Of a DNA stretch of 64,000 nucleotides, positions 55,903 through 64,000 are shown in pieces; the first letter of the stretch is position 1, and each line of letters begins with the position of its first letter. The stretch comes from Tetracladium setigerum (taxonomy: Eukaryota > Ascomycota > Leotiomycetes > Helotiales), in assembly GCA_031472005.1 (NCBI GenBank), contig PZJY01000009.1, forward strand, positions 1,054,001 through 1,118,000. The letters are read 5' to 3'. A model generated the notes under the pieces. That model searched no databases. It was not told the DNA's origin and worked only from the letters and a program-made list of their open reading frames with translations. The position numbers were made by a program, and so were the translations under genes.

Positions 55903-56680
55903 GACTCTCTCTCAAGTTTCAACCCCACACTCAATGCCGAACCTCCCAGCCTCTTGAGAGTCTTTGACCTCGCAACCGCACGGGTACTGTACCGCGCAAG
56001 GAAGACTCTTCTATTTCCACTCATTCATCCACTCCGCTCCAAAACTCCACGATCCATCCATCCACCACGCATCTCCATCAACACGGCACCACCGCGTCAA
56101 TCACCGCGTCAACGACGGATAATATTCATTTTTGATGAGTAACTGACTGACTCTCTCAGGTTTCAACCCCACACTACTCAAATAATGGCCCCGTCCCAAC
56201 CTCTTAACGACACACCGCGCAAGGAAGACTCTTCTTCTACATACCTCCGTACAGTACCGATAATGCCCACTCCAGACTTCAACTACTCCACAATCAATCA
56301 ATCAATCAATCAACCCATCCATCGAACATCTTCACCGCGTCAATTATCTATCGCCGCGTTAAATCACCGCGTCAACGGACAATTATTCACTTATAACTAC
56401 GGAGTACCTACGGTACTGACTCTCTCGCGCGCCGACCCATCTTTCAATCCATCCCCACACTCAAGACGCATCCCGAACCCCTCCCAAGTACTGTATTGTA
56501 CAGACAGTTACTGTACTACAGTACCAATCAACCAACCTGCCTCCGTCCATACATGTACCTTCCTTACTGTGCCATCGTCCCCCTCCAAAACGGCGGTTGG
56601 CACAACTACGGCACTCGACACGAAAAAACTTCTCACCATGTTATGTCGGAGGAGGGAAGGCAGGCTCCGCATTCACGACT
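55903..56680. repeat. Degenerate tandem repeat, period about 250 bp, ~3 copies
   Basis: GACTCTCTC starts at 55903, 56149 and 56418 (spacings 246 and 269). The first two starts are followed by CAAGTTTCAACCCCACACT and CAGGTTTCAACCCCACACT respectively, and the third by a looser CCATCCCCACACTCAAG. Copies 1 and 2 also share CCGCGCAAGGAAGACTCTTCT and the pair CACCGCGTCAAT / CACCGCGTCAACG in the same order. Divergence is high, so this is an old repeat. It overlaps the GTAC-N-GTAC-rich zone. The end of copy 3 is not sharp. Confidence 0.6.
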
Positions 56681-59420
56681 CTGTCCTCGGAGCCTCTCAT
56701 TCTCGGATTGGATTGGATTCTCCCAACCTCTCTCGTATCCATCTTGCGTGGCCATGGTCATAGTCATACAGTACCCCTCTCCTCTCTTACTGTACAGTAC
56801 AGTAGTACCCCTCCTCAGGATAGTTTTGACGTCCGTCTTCTTGCATTTGTTTCCACCTATATGCTCATTGCTCCGTCTTTCGGAATGCTTTATTTTCCAT
56901 TATTGCTAGAGGTGATTACACACACCGTCTGTCTGTCTACAGTAGGTACATGTACAGATGAAATCGGTCATTCATTCATTCCTCCACTCTGGAATCTCTG
57001 GATCGAATTGGAATAGGTAGGTGAGCACATGTGAGGTATCTTTTCTTCCTTGTTGCATATGAAAGGTACTTTACTCCATACTGTACTTTTTCACTTACAT
57101 ATTTTCATGGCTACGAATCGCAAGCCTTTGTTTGGATGGAGGATGAGGACAGATGGATAGAAGATGGATTTACTCCGCTTGTTCGCCTACGGTACTGTAC
57201 TCTCTATGTACAGTACTTTACTCCATTCTATGCATGCACTTTCTTTGTACATACATGCCGTTCGGCATTTCGTGTCAAAGTCGTGTCTTCTTTCTTTCTT
57301 TCTCTTTTCTCCATCTGAGCTCCCCTCTCTCTCTCCACCAAGTCCACTCTAACATTTTTTTTTCTTTCCTCGGAATCGCTTTCTCCACGGGATAGGGTCC
57401 TTCGAGAAGGAATGTTTTGTTACTGTGGAAACAGAAGATGAAAAAAGTTCCTTTCTCCATCTTTTTTCTGTTCCTCAGGGCAATTGCCGAGGTTTGGTTT
57501 CTTTTCTTTTGGGTGGAGATGGGGTGTATATTTGTGACTTTGGATGGAGAGAAAGTGGAAATCTGTGTGCATAAATAAAATGTCTACTGACACAAAGATG
57601 GAGAGAGAGAAGAAAAAGTTAATGATATTACTTCAAAAATCTATGTGAATTGGTAGGTAAGGAAGCATGTACAGTATCCCCCCAATTTCTCCATTTCCTT
57701 CTCCAATTTCCCAATTCTTCAATAATTCACAAACCAAACACATCTTTTATGTCCATCAAGCCAAGACATCAAATCCTCACTCACCAGCCACACACACACA
57801 CACGGCTCGACTTCACAAACCCAGCCACAGTTCCAGCCGCCTTTCCATTTCTTCAGCAAGACCGACCACCCCGTCCTAGCCCCAAAAACGGTTAGTCCTT
57901 CCGCACCATCCCCTGACCTTGTCCACGGCGGTCGCCCTAAAACGAAGCTAACGACAACCTTAAATGTGTTCTTTCGCGTCAACGCGTTACTGGTAAGAGT
58001 GTTTGGAGCCAATCAGTGAATGCTCATTTCATTGATTTGAAGAAACTTGGCGAGATGGAATGAGATCTTGCAGACGTGTGAGACGCGACCTTTTTGGGTG
58101 GGCCGGGGAAGGAAGTTTGATTGGAATTGGATTGGCATTGGATTATTGGAATTGGGTCTGTTTTGAATTGTTTGATTTTTATTGTTTGAAATATATATCT
58201 AACACACTTTTATTGTTCATGGAGAGAAGAATGGGAGATGTTGAGGGAGGGGCTCTTCCTGACCAAGTATTCCAGCCAAGTATCTCTCATCCCATTCTCA
58301 AACATTTCTGACTGACTGACTCTGCATAATGATTGTTTTGCTTCGTACGGATATTCTGTGGAAGAACGGACCTTGGCGACGCGAAAATTATTGATGACAG
58401 AACTGTAATTACCTGGGTATGCGGAGAAGGCAAGACATGACATGACCAGCCAGACCAGAACAAAGCAGCAAGAATAAAATAATTGATGGGAGGGAAACGA
58501 AAAGAGTCGGATTATTGAATATGATGAAACTCTCTTCTCGTCCTTCAGTCAATTGATGATTACCTATTGAAACTTATCATGCCCAAAATAAGAAAAAGAA
58601 ATATATGTTCGTCAACCTCAACTTTCATCGTCATCACGAACAGGACAGCAGTTCGCCCAGCGTTCATGATCTTAAGTCCCATTATTATCTTCAATTCTAC
58701 AGTAACAACCTGCACGAAATCCATGTTCAATCACTTCCTTCACGCACACCACCAGTAAGTACAGTACAGGACAGTAAGTAGCAGGCGCTTGATTCCCTGC
58801 TTGCTGGCTTGCTTGCTTGCCTTGCCTTGCCTGGTGACCTTACCTTCTCTCCTCCTTCCAGAAAAACAGGCCCCCCCCCCCCGCCACTTTCCTCCCTAAA
58901 AAAGAAATCCACAGGGCTGGGAAATATCCATCCTTCTATTGTATGGAGGACGGACTCGTAAAGCGAGGAAGTGAAGTGGCTGCACCCCCTCGCCATGCAT
59001 GCACAGTACAGCACAGTACGTACATACTAGGGACATATCTCTTGACCTCTTATCCATGTTTGACGCGTCGAGACGCGTTCTTTGACCCGCCTTCTCTCTC
59101 TCTCCACTCGCTCTCGTTGCTACCTCGCTACTCCAAACGGAACTACGAAGTAACCTAGAGATTCAATTGTGGATTTTTTTGGGGCGAGGTGGGCGCATGC
59201 CGAGTGAGTGACTGTGAGATGCAGATAGCCTCGCAGTACCTCGGAAGCCGCCTCCTTGGTTCCAAGAATGACTTCGTTTTTTTTTTGTAATTATGGAGTA
59301 GAAACGGAACATGCGGTACGAGAAGTATGTAACTGTACATATATGGAGTATGTAGTATGTATGTACGCATGGCACGACGATGATGTCAGGAAAAACACTT
59401 GGATTATTGGAACTTGAGAT

Positions 59421-59454
59421 GTACTGTACTGTACTGTACTGTACTGTACTGTAC
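59421..59454. repeat. (GTACT)n microsatellite
   Basis: Six perfect GTACT pentamers followed by GTAC. The unit is the same word that occurs singly, as TACTGTAC or its complement, at many scattered sites from 53.4 to 59.7 kb. Confidence 0.95.
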
Positions 59455-59622
59455 AGTATGTAGCTAGCTGTCCTGATGACCGACAAATAAATACCTTAGC
59501 AAGAGATGGCGAGGTTTCTTGTTTCTTGTTTCCTTCCTTGTTGCTTTCATTTATTTCCGTTACGCGCTTCTTTCTGAACCCGCCGTCGCGTGCTCCGGGA
59601 GGGGACGGAAACGGAGTGTAGG

Positions 59623-59670
59623 TACTGTACTTTGAAGATCACTGGATACTGTACTTTGAAGATCACTGGA
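59623..59670. repeat. Perfect tandem duplication, 2 x 24 bp
   Basis: Two identical 24-bp copies, 59623-59646 and 59647-59670, each beginning TACTGTACTTTGAAG and ending TCACTGGA. Each copy carries one TACTGTAC word. Confidence 0.95.
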
Positions 59671-62452
59671 TTATTGGCAAGCCACAACTCACCATGAAGG
59701 TATTGATGCCAGGAGCACATCATGCCTCAATCTCACAATCTTCGCGAATCTTCGCATTCGTTGGAGTTGCATTGATGCAATACAGTCATTACGGAGGCAC
59801 TTCCGTCCTGGATATTTTTATTGTCCTATCTTTCCTCACCAACAACACGCGCTCATTTCAATTACTACCCACCCAAGACTGCCAGGTAGCAAGCAGTTCA
59901 GCAACGCCACAGCCTTCCATTCGAATTTCGAATGGGCCGAGGAAGTTTTCGCTTGGATATTATCGCGAGGATGAAAAAGGTGAGTTTGAAGAGGTTGGAA
60001 TGTTTTGTATGTCAAGTGGATTGATTGATTGATTATCTGTTGATGAGAAATGCATGATATATGTCATTCCTTGCTTCTTTCTCCCGCACGTTCATGAGTT
60101 TCCCTTCTTCTTTTCCTTGTTTGCTCAAATTTGCACCTTATACTGTATATAGTATTCATCCAATTCTTTTCTCCTTTCATTCTCTTTCGTTTCCCTCTGC
60201 TTCATTTCATCCTCACCGAGTGTACCATCCACTCCATCCACCCAATGTCATCATCCAACATCACTCAACCTCAAAATATCAAAAATTAAAAATAGCCTCA
60301 CAGCACAGCACAGCGCACACACAACATAGCAGTGACAGCACAGCTCCAATCACCCCATCATCCATCCCGAGCCCATCATTACTCCATCCTTCGTATCTTT
60401 CAAAGCTCGGCGCCCAGCCAGCCCATCCAGTAAGAAACATATTATCATCAGCCTTGTTCTCAACTTCTCCTTTCGCTTTCGGTTCAGCTGCTCCAGGTTT
60501 TGGTGGGTGGGATCCGTCCGGCACGCCCGTCCGCGGTCAAGACCGTACGAATCGGAGGCTTTGTTTTGCACACTTGAGGAATAAAAATAATTCAAGGAAA
60601 ACGAACGCGTTTGCGTGGGAGAGATTATTATTTTCGTGAGAAGGAAAACATTTGTTTGTTTGTTTGGGGGGTTGAGAATTCGGTCTGCTCTTGTTTACTT
60701 GTTTGTTGATGTTTACCTTTTATAATTGTTGATCTTACAGTATCCCTTTCATTGCAGTTTTTTGTATCAAACTGTTTATTTTTATTTGGGACGAGGGAAA
60801 GTTCGCGAGATTCAATTTGGTAGTCTCTCTGTCAGCGCTGGTCGCTTGCTTCCTTGCCTGCTTCGGAGTTAAACGAGGGCAATACTGCACTGCTTCGTTC
60901 GCTGAGCCACATCCAAGAAAGCTGACCCTTAAGCAAGGGAGAGAGATCAATGCTGCGATCTCAATCGTCAAATGCATCATTACAGCGGGAAGCTCACAGT
61001 CATTCCACCTTCAAGGCTGAAGTCCAGTAAAGAGGCATAGAAAGCCGCTTCATCAGCGGTTCATCAGCAAATCCACACTCCCCCCTCCCCCAATCCATGA
61101 TCCCATCCCATCCCCTTCCAGAGTTCCAGTTCCAAAACTTCAAAGCGCAAAGAGAAAGAAAAAAAACCAATAATTAAATGCAAGCCGAAGCCAAAGCAAA
61201 GATAGAAAGAAAGAGATCCATTCGTTTAAGTAAAATGTAATTGCAATATTTCGGAAATTTGATGTGTTGGCATGGCATGTACAAATAATTAATCGAAATG
61301 CCCTGCTTGCCTTTGTCCTGCGTGGAAAAGGGGGAGAGGTGCTAAGCGAGATTATTCTGCACGTTGCCTTGGGCCCCTTGATAGTAGTATCGATGTTATA
61401 TTTTTGGGGGGGGGGCATGGGTAGCAGCATGAATGGATTGTCCGTATGAGAAAATTGTTTCCCGTAGTCTTTTTTTTATTAATAAAAAGGGCTTTGATAT
61501 GTGTGAAATTTATTAGTGCTTGCTCGATTTTTGTGAGTGCGAATGTAGCAGAAAAAAAAATCCCAAGCAGAACTGGGGACAATTGTCGAGCGAGGAAACG
61601 AGGTTCGGAGTCGGTTGAGAAATGGATAGCAATCTCTTCTGCATAACTATCATGAAATCAATGATTTCAATTCCCTAATTTCGAGTGAGCTTTATTTTGG
61701 CGCGTCTTATTTTTCCTTCACTTTTTGGGGGGTTTGATTGATATCTTCATCAACCAGCAAGAAAACACAAATCTCCCCCTCTTCACCAAAAGAAATCGAT
61801 GTTTCGAACTTCCAAGAACAAACCCTAGTGTACAAATAAACATTTAAGAGCCTTCCCAAAATCACCTAGTTTGTTTCATTTTATCAACTCATCTTCACAT
61901 TCTTGCACATCTTTCAAGTGAAGTGAAAACTGACCAGCCTTGGCTCGGTTTCTCTCCTCGATCATTCTGCGGGGAAGGCGGGCTCATCGAAGACACTTTC
62001 ATCGAAGCATTGGAGGTCCAATGAATGGGAGATGTCAGGTGTACCTATATTGTAAGGAGCAAGAGTTGGACAAGCTGTGTAAGTCTGCATACTGTTGAAG
62101 TTGTGAGGAAAGGAGGGGGTTGGAAGACACTCAATATGAGGTATAGTAAGGACGAAGAATTTCGAAATTATACAATCTATTTCTGATCTCTATGATCTAT
62201 ATATCTTATCTAGTCTTTATCTTTCAGTCTTTCTATGTCTATCTTCCATGTGCATATTACCCCGTGCCCGAAACTAGGACACTTTCTCGAAGAAATATCA
62301 ATCAACAACGCCTATCTACATTTATAAATGAAATACCCAAATTGATCATCTAAAGAGTCGAGCCAATACAAAAATAAAAATAAATAGCAAAGAAATAGGC
62401 GAACGTTGAGTTCAAGAAAATTAGATCAAAGGACTTTCTGCTAAGAGTTCAG

Positions 62453-64000
62453 TCAAGCTTTCTTCACCTTTTCGGTGTTGACAGACTTAGGCACCCGAAC
62501 GAGCCAGTAAATCCCCAATGCCGCGAAGACATTGAAGATAATGTAGACCCAGATCAGTCCAAAGTCTCTCCATGCATTGCTGAACTCGATATTGATGCGT
62601 CCCAAATAGGCATTCGTCGTACCTGTAGGGCACAAACGACAATCGAGCATTGCAGCGGGATCTGCCAGGTAACCCTGCGTGGCATTGATATACCCCTCTA
62701 AATACTGGCCACAAGACAGGCCAGTCGGAGGTTGCATAAGCAAGAACTCATTTGCAGCACAGGTAACTGCGGCGTCGGCAAGCCCAGTAGAAAGCATACC
62801 GGAAACAAGATATGTGAACGGCGACACGCGATACATGAAGATCCAGAAACCGGGCAGGGCATCCTTGGAGGCCAGAACACCGCAGAACATCAAGCAGAGC
62901 GAGAACAGCAGATTAGCTAGATTGGCACCCTCGGCAGCTTGCTCGATGCCCGCGATGATGAAGGTGGCGAATGTGGATGTGAAAACGAGATAGGCGAACA
63001 TGAAGAGGAACATTAGACCGCCTCGTTCAGTGACGGCGTTGGTGGGCACGGCGTTCTGTTCGAGGCCAAGTGCATAATACCATGAGCAGTACATAAAGAC
63101 AGATAAGAGTAGATTCCACGGTACTTCGACAATAACATTCGAGAGGATGAATGCTTTCCAAGAATATGATTTTGAAGGGCGCTCGCGGGACTCGTAGAGA
63201 GAGCGTTGGACGACGAAGTGTGGCATGATTTGTTGGGCGAGCTGACCGAACAGCGAAAAGAGCGTGAAGAGAGAGAATGTGGTATTTTGAAGTCCTTGGA
63301 GTGAGTTGTTACTGTTATAGAAGGAGAAGCCGATGAATAGTGTCTGCGCTCATGTTAGTCTTGTAATCATGGATACAAAGAGGAAAGCGAAGCACGTACC
63401 GAGCCAACACACAGTACTATCTTAGAGTAGATGTAAGAAGGAGTGCGCCAGTACTGCTCAAAGACTCTCTTGTTCACTTCCCAGAACTGGGTGCTGAACG
63501 GGGCAGCAAATTCTCTGAAGCTAGATGCATCTTCCTCGTCTGGAACAGCAGGCTTCAACTCGGTCTTCATCCTTGCGAGTTCCTTCTTGGTCTCGGCGAA
63601 TTCAGCGCTGTTGCGCCAGGTCTGGGGCCAGTCGATCTCGGTGGATGAGCCAGGAGCAGCACCGATAATCTCCAGCATCCACTCGGCGGGATTTGTTGTT
63701 GGTGGACAGTGAGGAGCGCCATTTCGCTCGAAATAATCTTGAAGAATCGCCGAGTTCTTGCCAATCTCGCCGAAATAGACAGTTCTTCCGCCCTTAGCTA
63801 GGAAAAGAAGACGATCAAAACGCTGGAAAAGCATAGCCGAGGGTTGATGAATAGTGCAGAGAATGGCCTGGCCGTTGTTCTTAAGCTTCTCCATTAAGTT
63901 ACAGATAATCCACGAAGTTTGACTGTCAAGGCCCGAAGTAGGTTCATCAAGGAAGAGAAGAAGTTGGGGTTTAGCTGCAAGCTCTACTCCGATAGTTAAA
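62453..64000 (-). CDS. PDR-type ABC transporter, C-terminal part (runs off the window)
   Basis: This is the second half of a full-length pleiotropic-drug-resistance (ABCG/CDR) ATP-driven exporter of the plasma membrane. The 5' part lies beyond position 64000. Exons visible are 64000-63400 and 63343-62453, joined by a 56-nt GT..AG intron in phase 0. The first begins inside nucleotide-binding domain 2: LTIGVELAAKPQLLLFLDEP (Walker B), TSGLDSQTSW (D-loop), and AILCTIHQPSA (H-loop). A linker with NPAEWMLEIIGAAPG and FWEVNKRVFEQYWRTPSYIY leads into TM7. The last exon has the second six-helix domain: VVQRSLYESRERPSKSYSWK, LSNVIVEVPWNLLLSVFMYC and WIFMYRVSPFTYLVSGML. A Cys-rich extracellular loop then reaches the final helix, ending NTEKVKKA. 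Substrate unknown. Confidence 0.93.

Larger units (their letters stand above)
49672..62452. other. 12.8-kb region without a convincing gene
   Basis: Between the cyclin and the ABC transporter (both minus strand) I found no protein with recognisable domains. The longest ATG-initiated frames, such as 60061-60639 and 56597-57016, are compositionally odd. The region is rich in simple repeats: GA run 50875-50891, GGA run 51167-51185, CA-rich 51361-51378, CT runs about 53438-53452 and 53505-53526, AATC run 56291-56312, C12 at 58871-58882 and G10 near 61406-61415. The first 1-2 kb likely contains the cyclin promoter and long CT/GA-rich leader, and 61.9-62.45 kb the 3' untranslated part of the transporter gene. 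Non-coding RNA genes are possible but not recognisable by eye. Confidence 0.55.

Noticed and set aside
56597..57016. 139-codon plus-strand ORF with hydrophobic stretches
   Set aside because: It overlaps the repeat-rich zone and has GTAC words inside; no family resemblance.
60061..60639. 192-codon plus-strand ORF with an ATG start
   Set aside because: Composition follows the Ser/Pro/His bias of the underlying TC/CA-rich DNA, no domain or secondary pattern is visible, and the surrounding 12 kb shows many similar chance frames.

Overview
The window looks like chromosomal DNA of a filamentous ascomycete (Pezizomycotina; a leotiomycete is plausible but unproven). The signs are short spliceosomal introns (about 47-150 nt, usually GT..AG), several HET-domain heterokaryon-incompatibility proteins, a fungal GT90 glycosyltransferase, an MCT-type MFS carrier, a PDR-type ABC transporter, and single-copy eukaryotic housekeeping genes (PRP17, ERV14, MAP1, BNA4/KMO, RTC5, a G1 cyclin). 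No bacterial, phage or CRISPR feature was seen.

Layout. (1) About 0.75-8.2 kb is a gene graveyard. It holds a decayed vacuolar Ca2+/H+ exchanger, a HET gene lacking its 5' part and carrying two in-frame stops, an apparently intact but unrecognised four-exon gene of 475 aa, an AT-rich patch with an inverted repeat, and a HET gene lacking its 3' part. A recent 121-bp tandem duplication follows. (2) About 9-16 kb is an accessory block of intact genes: GT90/CAP10, a small DUF4267-like membrane protein, a complete 713-aa HET protein and an Old Yellow Enzyme. (3) About 16-25.9 kb is gene-poor, with one conserved-looking unknown (269 aa) and a remnant of a PAQR/hemolysin-III receptor. (4) About 25.9-49.7 kb is a dense core block: MCT-type MFS carrier, GH76, PRP17, ERV14, MAP1 and KMO (divergent around a 20-bp perfect palindrome), RTC5, a 1501-aa repeat-containing protein of unknown function, a low-complexity ORF, and a G1/S cyclin. 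(5) About 49.7-62.4 kb is 12.8 kb without a convincing gene, full of microsatellites, GTAC-N-GTAC elements and a degenerate ~250-bp repeat. (6) The 3' half of a PDR-type ABC transporter runs off the right edge.

The most consequential observation for a user is that five genes between 28 and 50 kb (GH76, MAP1, RTC5, the 1501-aa protein and the cyclin) read as conserved proteins only if single missing bases are assumed. There are eight such sites, all -1, and six lie in G runs of the given strand. This looks like uncorrected sequencing or assembly error rather than gene loss. The pseudogenes at the left end differ, because they are broken by substitutions and large deletions. Exon boundaries below were worked out by eye from splice signals and protein-family continuity.
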